DNA of 64,000 bases from Burkholderia sp. PAMC 26561 (GTDB taxonomy: Bacteria > Pseudomonadota > Gammaproteobacteria > Burkholderiales > Burkholderiaceae): NCBI RefSeq assembly GCF_001557535.2, contig NZ_CP014315.1:124001-188000 (forward strand), in the 5' to 3' direction. The translations under genes and the position numbers were made by a program. The notes below the pieces were generated by a model. It searched no databases and was not told where the DNA came from. It was given only the letters and a program-made list of their open reading frames with translations. This document shows, one piece after another, positions 1 to 8,270 of this stretch (positions are counted from its first letter, which is position 1; every line of letters starts with the position of its first letter).

Positions 1-42
1 GTTCCATCATTAGACTGTTCCATTTTGGGAACGATACGTTCC
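1..42. promoter_or_regulatory. Cluster of GTTCC/GGAAC half-sites, probable operator
   Basis: GTTCC occurs at 1-5, 17-21 and 38-42, and its inverse GGAAC at 28-32, so 17-32 forms an inverted repeat with a 6-base spacer and 28-42 another with a 5-base spacer. The cluster lies just upstream of the NmrA-like reductase at 116. The regulator is probably encoded to the left of the window. The half-sites are seen directly; the operator role is inferred. Confidence 0.4.
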
Positions 43-115
43 GATCATGCCGCTATGGAAGCGTTTGTGCAACGCGTATCGTGAATGTTCATTCACGGAC
101 AACAGGCAAAACATC

Positions 116-1039
116 ATGGGCAAGATCATTACGGTAGCGGGGGCGACCGGGAACATCGGCACGCGTCTGGTGCGCGCGCTTGCAGGTCAGGGAGCAACCG
201 TGCGGACGCTTGTTCGGGAATCGACGAAAGCCGAAGCGCGCACCGAACTCGAACGGCTCGGCGCGCAAATCGTCCCGGTCGACATGAACAACGCCGCAGT
301 ACTTGCTGCGTCGCTGGAGGGATCGGAGGGCGTGGTGTCGACGCTGTCCGGCTTGCGCGACGTTATCGTCGATATGCAATCGAAACTGCTGGATGCAGCG
401 GTCGCAGCCAAGGTGCCGCGTTTTATTGCGTCTGACTTTGCGTGCGACTTCACGCGTCTTGACGACGGGGAAAACCGCAACTTCGATCTGCGGCGCGAAT
501 TCAACCAGCGGCTCGACAAAGCACCGATAGCCGGAACATCGATCTTCAATGGCGGCTTTGCCGACATGCTGCTGTCAGGACACGGACCTTTCTTCGATAT
601 CGCCAACCGGCGAGTTCAATACTGGGAATCACCGGACCAGGCGATGGACTTCACCACGATGGACAATGTCGCTCATTACACCGCGCTGGCCGCGCTGGAT
701 CCGTCGGCGCCGCGTGCATTGAGGATCGCTGGAGACGTAGTCAGCGCCCGCGACATGGCGGCATTTGCCACGGAGATATCGGGTGTTGAATTCAGCCTGT
801 TCCGGCTTGGAACGGCGGACGAACTGGCACGGAGGATCCGCGACGCACGTGCCGCCGATCCGGAAAGCGAGAACGAGGTCTTCCCGGTTTTCCAGCAGAT
901 GCAGTACATGCACAACATGTTCAGCGGGCGAGCGAAGATGCTCCATCTGGACAATGTGCGTTATGCATCAATGCGATGGACGACACTGCGGGATTTGCTG
1001 GCCGAGAGCGATGGGCTGAAGGGTTTGTCCGGGCGCTGA
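116..1039 (+). CDS. NmrA-like NAD(P)-binding reductase
   Basis: This 307-residue protein is of the NmrA/isoflavone-reductase-like (atypical SDR) type. It opens with a Rossmann dinucleotide-binding motif (VAGATGNIGTRLVRAL, residues about 5-20), followed by a typical NmrA-type RTLVRES segment. The ATG at 116 puts the nucleotide-binding strand at the very N-terminus, as is usual; an in-frame ATG at 47 would add 23 residues of no recognisable character. Members act as cytosolic NAD(P)H-dependent reductases or as NAD(P)/redox sensors; the substrate cannot be read from the sequence. A cluster of GTTCC half-sites lies upstream and suggests local repression. It converges on the ABC permease at 1112. 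Confidence 0.8.
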   Translation: MGKIITVAGATGNIGTRLVRALAGQGATVRTLVRESTKAEARTELERLGAQIVPVDMNNAAVLAASLEGSEGVVSTLSGLRDVIVDMQSKLLDAAVAAKVPRFIASDFACDFTRLDDGENRNFDLRREFNQRLDKAPIAGTSIFNGGFADMLLSGHGPFFDIANRRVQYWESPDQAMDFTTMDNVAHYTALAALDPSAPRALRIAGDVVSARDMAAFATEISGVEFSLFRLGTADELARRIRDARAADPESENEVFPVFQQMQYMHNMFSGRAKMLHLDNVRYASMRWTTLRDLLAESDGLKGLSGR

Positions 1040-1057
1040 AGCGTCATGTCAGTTTCG

Positions 1058-1081
1058 AGCCGGGCAAGTCGCCGCCCGGCT
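1058..1081. terminator. Stem-loop between convergent genes
   Basis: AGCCGGGC (1058-1065) pairs perfectly with GCCCGGCT (1074-1081) across an 8-base loop, between the converging reductase and ABC permease genes. No clear U-tract follows on either strand, so this is a terminator-like hairpin rather than a canonical intrinsic terminator. Confidence 0.4.
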
Positions 1082-1111
1082 TGGCCGACATCGCCGGCTG
1101 CCTTCAAGGAT

Positions 1112-1918
1112 TCAACTCCCGCCCACATCGGCGACCGTTCGCGTGACCTGCTGCTCCCAGAACACCACGCGCCGCTGCACCACGCGCACGATCTGTGCGC
1201 CGCACACACCGATCATGGCAAGCAACACGACGCCCGCGAACATCGTCGCCACGCTCATGTTCACCGACGCCGAGCTGATCAGATAACCCAGCCCGCGTTG
1301 CGACGAAAGAAACTCGCCGACGACCGCGCCAATCAACGCAAGCGAAATCCCGATCTGCAAGCCGCTGAATATCTCCGATGCCGCCGAAGGCAACTTCACG
1401 TGCAGGAACAGATACGCGCGTGATGCAGAAAACGCGCGGCAGGCATCGAGCAGATCCGGATCCGCGCGCCGCAACCCGTTGACCGTGTTGATGAACAACG
1501 GGAAAAAGCACACCAGCACCACCAGCACGATCTTCGATGCACTCCCGTATCCGCACCAGACCAGGATGATCGGGCCGAGTGCGACCTTGGGCATCGCCTG
1601 CAGGCCGGCCAGAAGCGGAAACACGAAACGCTCGAACAAACGCGACTCGGCGAGCATCGCGCCGAGCAGCACCGCGAGCACCGAGCCAATCGCATAACCC
1701 GCCAGTGTTTCGAACAAGGTCGCGCCGATGTGCGGCCACAACGTGCCATCGGCGAAACCGCCGGCGAGCGCATTGAAGACCTGCATCGGCGCGGGCAGCA
1801 CGTAGTCGGGAATGGCCAGGAGCCTGACCGCCGCCTGCCACGCGGCGATCACCACGATCAGGCTCACCAGCGGATAAACAAAGGCCGGTACCGTCCAGTT
1901 TGCGCGTCGGGTGGTCAT
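1112..1918 (-). CDS. ABC transporter permease, SsuC/TauC type
   Basis: Integral-membrane subunit (268 aa) of a nitrate/sulfonate/taurine-type importer. It has an N-terminal hydrophobic segment (PAFVYPLVSLIVVIAAWQA), further membrane helices, and the binding-protein-dependent permease EAA-like loop in the region GLQAMPKVALGPIILVWCGYG. It is the last gene of a four-gene operon. Its ATG (1916-1918) overlaps the stop of the ATPase gene in an ATGA arrangement, so translation is coupled. Substrate specificity is set by the binding protein at 3974 and probably relates to the acyl hydrolase encoded in the same operon. Confidence 0.88.
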   Translation of the reverse strand: MTTRRANWTVPAFVYPLVSLIVVIAAWQAAVRLLAIPDYVLPAPMQVFNALAGGFADGTLWPHIGATLFETLAGYAIGSVLAVLLGAMLAESRLFERFVFPLLAGLQAMPKVALGPIILVWCGYGSASKIVLVVLVCFFPLFINTVNGLRRADPDLLDACRAFSASRAYLFLHVKLPSAASEIFSGLQIGISLALIGAVVGEFLSSQRGLGYLISSASVNMSVATMFAGVVLLAMIGVCGAQIVRVVQRRVVFWEQQVTRTVADVGGS

Positions 1919-2673
1919 TGGAAATGTCCCCTCAGGTAACGGCAGGCATCCACGAACGCGGCGCTCGCCATTGTGTCGGCGGTGCGCGGGCGATCGAGCG
2001 GAACTGCAAAGTCATCGATGATGCGGCCCGGCCGCGCAGACATCACGACCACGCGGTCGGCCAGGAAAACCGCTTCTGGAATGCTATGCGTGATGAACAG
2101 CACCGACTTGCGTTGCGCAAGCCAGATGCGCTGCAATTCAAGCGTGAGCGATTCGCGTGTCATTGCATCGAGTGCGGCGAACGGCTCGTCCATCAGCAGC
2201 AGTTCGGGATCGTGCAACAGCATTCGCGCGAGGCCGACGCGCTGCTGCATCCCGCCCGACAACTCCGATGGATAGTTGTCCGCGAACGCGGCAAGCCCGA
2301 CGAGTTCGAGCAGATCCCGCGCGCGGGTCAATGCGGGCGCTTTCGGCAAACGCAGCGTCTGCGCGGGCAGCATGACGTTACTGAGGACTGTTTTCCACGG
2401 CAGCAGGTTCGGCTTCTGGAACGCGACGCCCACATCGCGCCCGGGCCGGTCGAGCTGTTTTCCACCGATGCTCGCGCGGCCTTCCGTCGGCGAGATCAAG
2501 CCCGCAGCGACCTTGAGCAACGTGGACTTCCCGCAGCCGGATGGCCCGAGCAGCGCCACGAACTCGCCTTCTTCAATGCGCAAATCGATGTCGCGCAATG
2601 CATCGATTACGCCGCTGCGTGTCTGATATCGAACCGAGATCCGTTCTGCGGTGAACGCGGCGGTCGCGCTCAT
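1915..2673 (-). CDS. ABC transporter ATP-binding protein, SsuB/TauB type
   Basis: Cytosolic ATPase (252 aa) energising the permease at 1112. Visible motifs are Walker A (GPSGCGKST), the signature LSGGMQQRVGLARML, Walker B (LLLMDEPFAALD) and the switch histidine region (FITHSIPEA). The start at 2673 is chosen because its ATG overlaps the TGA of the upstream hydrolase gene (ATGA). An in-frame start at 2730 would lie inside that gene and add non-conserved residues. The protein has the length and layout of nitrate/sulfonate/taurine ATPases. Confidence 0.9.
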   Translation of the reverse strand: MSATAAFTAERISVRYQTRSGVIDALRDIDLRIEEGEFVALLGPSGCGKSTLLKVAAGLISPTEGRASIGGKQLDRPGRDVGVAFQKPNLLPWKTVLSNVMLPAQTLRLPKAPALTRARDLLELVGLAAFADNYPSELSGGMQQRVGLARMLLHDPELLLMDEPFAALDAMTRESLTLELQRIWLAQRKSVLFITHSIPEAVFLADRVVVMSARPGRIIDDFAVPLDRPRTADTMASAAFVDACRYLRGHFQ

Positions 2674-3977
2674 TCCGGATGGCTCGTCAAACAGCTCGCG
2701 GCTTCGATAAACAGCAACACTCGCGGCCATGAAGCTTCGTTTGCGTGAGCATTGGCCGAGGCCGATCCACCCGCGGTGATGCGTACGCCGGCGACCGGAT
2801 GCGGCCGCGCGACGAGCGTAGCCGGCACGTGCGGAAACAGGATCGAATGACCGGCGCCCTCATACCGCAGATGCTCGACAGAATGCGCGAAACCGCGCTG
2901 CTTTAGATCATCGACGATCATGTCGGCGTATCGGCTCGATGGCCAGAAGCCGTCATCCGCACCCGAGATGAGAAGGATCGGCCCGGCAATGCGCTCGACT
3001 TCGATACGCGATCGCGCGACCGCATCCGCGTCCTCAAGAGCCGATACGAACGCGGGCGCCTGACGGATCGGTTCGCCGGGCGCGGGCGGATGCCTGAACG
3101 CACTCCAGTCGGCGTAGCGGTTGTCGTCCCAGACGTGCGGCAGCGCTTTGCCGCCGAGCGTCCATGCAACCGAATCAGGCGCTTCGCCCACGGCGCCCGC
3201 ACGCAACGTGCCGTGCAACACCGCGCTCGGCACATAGCCAATCACCGCCGAGACAAGGTCCGGATATGTCGCGCCAAGCAACAACGCGAGCTCGCCGCCG
3301 CGCGACTGCCCGGCAATCGCCACGAAGCCGTTCCTGGGCTGCACGGCCTGCCGCAGCCAGCCGAGCGCACGCGCAAAATATTCGAGCGGCGTGCGTGAAA
3401 TGGCCGGCGGTAAACCCGGCGCCTTGAAGTAGCCGAGCGCGAAGGCCGCGATGCCATGCGCCGCGTACAGCGCCGCTCGCGGCTCATTGATGCCGCCACC
3501 CGAACCGTTCAGCACGATCACGGCCGGATGCGGGCCAGGCGTTCCCGGAATAAACAACGTACCCACGATGCCCTGCTCGCGAACCTCCCGGCGGGTCACG
3601 CCATCGGCGAGGAATTGTTGGGTGAACGAGGCATGCGCCGTAGCGCCACGCGTATCGCGGGCTTCGATCTCGACCTGCAGCGGCTCGATACTATCAACGC
3701 CGGGTACTTCCTTCACGCAACGCATCGACCACACGATACCCATTGCCTGCGCGCCACTCCCGGCGTAATCCCCCGAGACCGGCACCGCGGTGCGCAGATC
3801 GATGCATCCGGTTTCATCGGCGATAAAGCGGTTGATGCTCTCCCATTCGCTGCCGTCGTGCTGTATTTGCCGCGCGATAGCATCGACCTCCGCGTTCGGC
3901 GTGAAGCCCGACAACACAATGTCTCTCGCGACATCGATCAACGCCGTCTGCGGCGTTACATCAATACGCGCGCTCAT
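2670..3977 (-). CDS. Acyl-CoA thioesterase/BAAT-family hydrolase
   Basis: This 435-residue protein has two parts. The N-terminal half (about 1-130) resembles the immunoglobulin-like Bile_Hydr_Trans domain. The C-terminal alpha/beta-hydrolase is of BAAT_C type, with nucleophile motif GQSRGG (Ser225), an acidic residue in SGADDG (341-342) and His377 in GAGHS. Family members hydrolyse acyl-CoA thioesters or transfer the acyl group to an amino acid such as glycine or taurine. It sits between the solute-binding protein and ATPase genes of an SsuABC-like importer, with ATGA overlaps on both sides, so it probably processes the imported compound or a product of it. No signal peptide is visible, so it is cytosolic. 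The family assignment is good; the substrate is unknown. Confidence 0.82.
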   Translation of the reverse strand: MSARIDVTPQTALIDVARDIVLSGFTPNAEVDAIARQIQHDGSEWESINRFIADETGCIDLRTAVPVSGDYAGSGAQAMGIVWSMRCVKEVPGVDSIEPLQVEIEARDTRGATAHASFTQQFLADGVTRREVREQGIVGTLFIPGTPGPHPAVIVLNGSGGGINEPRAALYAAHGIAAFALGYFKAPGLPPAISRTPLEYFARALGWLRQAVQPRNGFVAIAGQSRGGELALLLGATYPDLVSAVIGYVPSAVLHGTLRAGAVGEAPDSVAWTLGGKALPHVWDDNRYADWSAFRHPPAPGEPIRQAPAFVSALEDADAVARSRIEVERIAGPILLISGADDGFWPSSRYADMIVDDLKQRGFAHSVEHLRYEGAGHSILFPHVPATLVARPHPVAGVRITAGGSASANAHANEASWPRVLLFIEAASCLTSHPE

Positions 3978-5089
3978 TGTTGCCTCGCGCGTTCGCGAAG
4001 CGCGGCTTCATCGAAGCGGCTGAACTCGGGCACGAACTGGTTCGAGAAGATTTGATCGATGGGAACATCGCCCTTTGGAAATTCCCCGACTTTCTGCATC
4101 TCCGCCAGATTCGCACGCACGGCTGGCAGGTTGTACGCGCCCGCTTGCCGCGGCTTGCCGTCGGATGTCAGCAGGACACGGTCGAGCCTGCGCTTGACCA
4201 GTTCGACCGCTTCGCGCAGGTTCTTCGTTTCATCGCCTTGCGGTTTCGATTCCGGATGCTCGGCCCAGAACGCATTGACGCAAAACGCCGGGTTCGCCTG
4301 GCACACGATCTGCGCCTTCGTATAGGCACGCCCGAATCGCACGATGAGATCCGGATGTTCGGTAAAGGTATCCCGATGCGCGATAAAACCGTTGCCCGCG
4401 GTTTCATCGAACACGGACGGGTAGCGGATGCGGCGGATTGGCGTGCCCGAAAGTTCGAGCATGTCGTCCCAACTGCTGTTGAAATTGAGGGCATCGACGG
4501 CGCCTGTTTTCAGCGCATGAAAGCCCGCGCCGAGCGCGCCCACCGCCACATACTCGACGTTCGTTCCAGGCTTGAGTCCCGCTTCGCGCAACGCCGCGCG
4601 GCTGCCTGGAATCGTGCCCCAGCTCAGCGCGCCGACGCCGATCTTCTTGTCCTTCAGATCACCAAGGGTCTTCACCGGCGACGATGCTAGCACCGCGAAC
4701 TCCATCGTGTTGGCCGGCACGCCGTTATAGAAATAGCGCACGGGCACAGGCGTGCCGCCGTTCAAATAACTCGATAGAACTGGCTCCGCCGTCGGATAAC
4801 CGAATGTGATGCGCTTGCTCGCCACTTGCGGAATCAGCGCGCCCGCACCCTGGAAAATGATGAGTTTGACATCGAGCCCTTCTTCCTTGAAGAGCCCGAG
4901 CTTGTCGGCTGCGGCATATGGTGCGCCGTCGTGTACGGCTGGCGGGATCGCGAGACCGACGGTGACGGCATCGAGCGCGTGGGCGTTCAATGCGCCAAAG
5001 AAGGCGCCCGCAAGCAGCATGGAAGTGACAATGCGCTTGAGCAAGATAGCCCGGATGTTTTTCGTAACGTGTTGTTGTGAGCTGCTCAC
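3974..5089 (-). CDS. ABC transporter substrate-binding protein, SsuA/NMT1-like
   Basis: Periplasmic binding protein (371 aa) of the NMT1/SsuA type: an N-terminal signal peptide (hydrophobic SMLLAGAFFGALNAHA), then the typical start of the mature domain (VTVGLAIPPAVHDGAPYAAA) and the KLGLFKEEGLDVKL motif. I choose the GTG at 5087-5089 because an AAGGAG ribosome-binding site precedes it by about six bases. The longer in-frame version to 5161 would add residues ahead of an already good signal peptide. It is the first gene of the coupled operon running down to 1112. A 12-bp palindrome lies about 40 bases upstream. Ligand unknown; organosulfur or aromatic/aliphatic acids are possible. Confidence 0.88.
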   Translation of the reverse strand: MSSSQQHVTKNIRAILLKRIVTSMLLAGAFFGALNAHALDAVTVGLAIPPAVHDGAPYAAADKLGLFKEEGLDVKLIIFQGAGALIPQVASKRITFGYPTAEPVLSSYLNGGTPVPVRYFYNGVPANTMEFAVLASSPVKTLGDLKDKKIGVGALSWGTIPGSRAALREAGLKPGTNVEYVAVGALGAGFHALKTGAVDALNFNSSWDDMLELSGTPIRRIRYPSVFDETAGNGFIAHRDTFTEHPDLIVRFGRAYTKAQIVCQANPAFCVNAFWAEHPESKPQGDETKNLREAVELVKRRLDRVLLTSDGKPRQAGAYNLPAVRANLAEMQKVGEFPKGDVPIDQIFSNQFVPEFSRFDEAALRERARQQ

Positions 5090-5126
5090 GTGCTCTCCTT
5101 GCAAAACCAACGGACTATCGTAGGCG

Positions 5127-5138
5127 TTCCTTAAGGAA
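5127..5138. promoter_or_regulatory. Perfect 12-bp palindrome in promoter of ABC/acyl-hydrolase operon
   Basis: TTCCTTAAGGAA (5127-5138), followed by an A/T-rich TATATAA stretch, lies upstream of the binding-protein gene. The arrangement is reminiscent of LysR-type sulfur-regulator (CysB/SsuR-like) boxes, but that link is an inference. The palindrome itself is certain. Confidence 0.4.
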
Positions 5139-5298
5139 TATATAACGAACAAAAGACGCAATAGATTTGCTGCAAGTTGCTAGCGTGAGCGGCTCAATGG
5201 AACGCAGGCGGGATGTCGCGCAAGCAGAGCGCCTGAAGGGAAGGCGCGATGACACCCCAGCTTGCTAAGATGGCGGCTCTTTTTGCCATTTGAACAAC

Positions 5299-6459
5299 AT
5301 GGTCACCACGCCCATCACCCCGGCGCTGTTACGCGGCGCTCTCGAATACGAACACACCGGACGGGGCGTGATGCCGCATCGCCTGCCTGAGCGTGCGCGT
5401 GTTCAATGCGCCGATCCTCAACTGGCGATGGCCGAGGCGCAGCCCTCGGGCGTACGGCTGATATTCCGCACGCACGCGACGAATATCGAACTCGATGTCC
5501 TGCCTACCCGTTATTTGTACGCCGGCGCCCCGCCACGGCCGGCGGGCATGTACGACCTGCTTGTCGATGGCAAGCTCCTGCGCCAAAGCAGCGCATCCGG
5601 AGGCGACATCGTGACGATCGACATGGCGACTGGCACGGCATCGAAGCAATCGGGTCCGGTCGCCACTCTCCGGTTCAACGACCTCCCTGCTCACGACAAG
5701 ACAATCGCAATCTGGCTGCCGTACAACGAAATCACTGAGCTGATCGCGCTGCGTACCGACGCGAAAATCGACCATGCCGCCGATACTGGACGAAAGGTCT
5801 GGCTGCATCATGGAAGCTCGATCAGCCATGGTTCGAACGGCGACAGCCCCACCTCGACATGGCCTGCGCTCGCCGCCTCCCTCGGCGGCGTGGAGCTGAT
5901 CAATCTTGGCTTCAGCGGCAGCGCATTACTCGACCCGTTCACCGCGCGAGCGATGCGCGACACACCCGCCGATCTGATCAGCCTAAAAATCGGCATCAAC
6001 CTGGTCAACACCGACCTGATGCGCCTGCGCGCGTTCACGCCGGCGGTGCACGGCTTTATCGATACGATCCGCGATGGTCATCCGGCCACGCCGCTGCTGA
6101 TCATCTCGCCGATCCACTGCCCGATACACGAGGACACGCCCGGCCCTGGCGCGTTCGATCTCACCGCGCTTGCAGGCGGCAAGGTTTCGTTTCGCGCGAC
6201 GGGCGACCCTGACGAGCGCACGTCCGGGAAACTGACGCTGACCGTCATCCGCGATGAACTGCGGCGCATCGCAGAGCAACGCGCCGCCACGGACCCCCAT
6301 CTTCATTATCTCGACGGACTCGCGCTCTACGGTCAAGCCGATTTCGCCGAGCTGCCGCTGCCGGATCAACTGCATCCGGATGGCCGCACGCATCGGCGCA
6401 TGGGCGAACGGTTTGCAGAGCTCGCCTTCGGGCGTGATGGTTTGTTTGGCATCGAGTAA
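5299..6459 (+). CDS. SGNH/GDSL-like hydrolase
   Basis: This 386-residue protein has an N-terminal beta-rich region (about 1-160) and a C-terminal SGNH-fold esterase domain. Block I is HHGSSISHG with the likely nucleophile serine. A later Gly/Asn block is LKIGINLVN, and the Asp-x-x-His catalytic pair is in LPDQLHPDG near residue 360. The two-part layout is that of bacterial GDSL-like_3 proteins. No signal peptide is seen. The ATG at 5299 is preferred over a TTG nine bases upstream. It is transcribed divergently from the ABC/acyl-hydrolase operon and shares a 209-base intergenic region with it, so it may be co-regulated. Confidence 0.75.
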   Translation: MVTTPITPALLRGALEYEHTGRGVMPHRLPERARVQCADPQLAMAEAQPSGVRLIFRTHATNIELDVLPTRYLYAGAPPRPAGMYDLLVDGKLLRQSSASGGDIVTIDMATGTASKQSGPVATLRFNDLPAHDKTIAIWLPYNEITELIALRTDAKIDHAADTGRKVWLHHGSSISHGSNGDSPTSTWPALAASLGGVELINLGFSGSALLDPFTARAMRDTPADLISLKIGINLVNTDLMRLRAFTPAVHGFIDTIRDGHPATPLLIISPIHCPIHEDTPGPGAFDLTALAGGKVSFRATGDPDERTSGKLTLTVIRDELRRIAEQRAATDPHLHYLDGLALYGQADFAELPLPDQLHPDGRTHRRMGERFAELAFGRDGLFGIE

Positions 6460-6488
6460 ACGACGCCACACGCCTCCGCGCTTGCGGT

Positions 6489-8162
6489 TTAACTACGCCG
6501 TTTCTTCGACAACACGATGGTCTCGAAGAGCTCATAGTCCGCGGTCGGCGTCTGGTCGGCGCCGGGCGCGTGATAGTAGTTCATCGTGATCGTCGTATTG
6601 CCATGCCGTGTGCCGGGATCGTGATCGAATACCGCGATGCCGTAGCCCGTTCCCGTATCGCGCTGAGCCGACCAGATTGCGTCTTCCAGTGCATCGGCCG
6701 GGCGGCGCAAGAACGTATTGGCCGACGTGCCGGGTATGGGGCGATTCGGCTTGGTGAAGATTTGCGCCTGCGGGTTGCCCGTGCCCGCATCGAGCCCGTA
6801 GACATCGAGCGGCGCGCTCGTGCCGCCGCCACCGAGAATCAGGTGAACAGTACCGTGCGATGTATCGATAGGTTCGTTCGCGCGGCGAGCCGTCGCGACG
6901 GGTTTCGGCTGCAGCGTATCGACGCGCTCGCCGGTGACCGCATCGAATCCTGCATGGTGATTGCAACCGCGCACCGGATGGCTGCGCTCGTAGTCGTGAT
7001 CGTGGCCGCACAGCACGAGGTCGACGCCGTATTGATCGAAGAGCGGCAGCCATGCTTCCCGGATGCCTTTGTCCGACCCGTTGCCCGTCTTCGATGAACT
7101 CAGCGCATCCTGATGCATCTGCACGATGATCCAGTCGATGTCGTCGTCATCGGCCGCATGGCGCAAGGTCTTTTCGAGCCAGCGCGTCTGCTCACCCTTG
7201 CTGTAGCCGCGTATGTAGAACGAGGTGCCGGGTTCGACTGACGGATTGCCGGTGCTCGCGGCCGGCACCAGCGGATTGGGCCCGGCCACGAAAGCCGCGG
7301 CGTCCTGATAGACGACATCGTCTGCATCCAGCGATACAAACAGGATCGAACTCACACGAAAGCTGTACCAGCGGCCGCGAAAACGCGTGCCGTTGTCGGG
7401 CAGTGTGTAGCGCGTGAGATACGAATCGAAGCCCTGCTCGCCGTTGTGGAACTCGACCTCATGGTTGCCCGGACATGGCATCCACGGCCGATTGGCCGCC
7501 GACGTCTGCGCGTTGTTGCCGAAATCTCGCCACACTTCCGGTTGATGCGCCGGGTTGAGGTTGGCGTAGCAAAGATCGCCGTTGAGCAGATGAAACAACG
7601 GCTGGAAGCGCTCGACGGCTTGCACGGCAAAACGGCTTTGCGGCGATGACAGCACCCAGCCGGTATTGGGCGTCGCGAGGTCGCCGTAGCTCGTGAAGCG
7701 AAACGGCGCACGGCCGCGCGGCGCGGTCCGGAACGAGGCGCTGAACGGCTGCCCGGTGTTGCTGTCGTTATCGGCGGTGACTTCGTACTGGTATTCGGTA
7801 TGCGGCTCCAGGCCGTGAATTACCGCGTGGTAGGTGCAGACAATCTCGCCGTTCAAGCCGTCGGTATAAGTGCGCTGCACGCCGTGCACGACCCTCGCGT
7901 GACCATTGCCCGCCGTGCTCACGCGAACGCGCGGATTGGCGGCCGGCGCGAGCGATGCCCAGCTCACGACCACTTCCTTCGATGGATCGTCGCCCCAGGT
8001 CAAATGAATCTGCTCGGGTGTGCCATCGGGCGCGGTATCGGCGGCACGCGCTGCGCCGGTCATGGTGGTCGCGGCGCTCGCCAGCGACGACGCGCCGGCA
8101 AGCTTGAGGAAGTTGCGTCTCGATACGGTGGCAACGGGATCGGTTCTGGTCTTGTTCGGCAT
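6489..8162 (-). CDS. Tat-exported purple acid phosphatase-like metallophosphoesterase
   Basis: This 557-residue protein carries a twin-arginine signal (SRRNFLKLAGAS, residues about 14-25). A purple-acid-phosphatase N-terminal (fibronectin-III-like) domain follows, then a metallophosphoesterase domain. The metal-ligand blocks are visible in order: SYGDLA, GDLCYAN, GNHE, VQMH and GHDHDYERSHP. Enzymes of this class hydrolyse phosphate monoesters or diesters in the periplasm using a dinuclear metal centre loaded before Tat export. It converges with the SGNH hydrolase at 6459. No obvious pho-box-like motif was found by eye. Confidence 0.85.
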   Translation of the reverse strand: MPNKTRTDPVATVSRRNFLKLAGASSLASAATTMTGAARAADTAPDGTPEQIHLTWGDDPSKEVVVSWASLAPAANPRVRVSTAGNGHARVVHGVQRTYTDGLNGEIVCTYHAVIHGLEPHTEYQYEVTADNDSNTGQPFSASFRTAPRGRAPFRFTSYGDLATPNTGWVLSSPQSRFAVQAVERFQPLFHLLNGDLCYANLNPAHQPEVWRDFGNNAQTSAANRPWMPCPGNHEVEFHNGEQGFDSYLTRYTLPDNGTRFRGRWYSFRVSSILFVSLDADDVVYQDAAAFVAGPNPLVPAASTGNPSVEPGTSFYIRGYSKGEQTRWLEKTLRHAADDDDIDWIIVQMHQDALSSSKTGNGSDKGIREAWLPLFDQYGVDLVLCGHDHDYERSHPVRGCNHHAGFDAVTGERVDTLQPKPVATARRANEPIDTSHGTVHLILGGGGTSAPLDVYGLDAGTGNPQAQIFTKPNRPIPGTSANTFLRRPADALEDAIWSAQRDTGTGYGIAVFDHDPGTRHGNTTITMNYYHAPGADQTPTADYELFETIVLSKKRRS

Positions 8163-8270
8163 GTCAGGGTCTCGCTCCGGGGATTTTATGGGCCGACAAC
8201 TGAATCCATTATTGCGAGCGGTATTACCCCGTTATGACATTCGCCATACTTTCCGGGATGGCGAAGCCGA

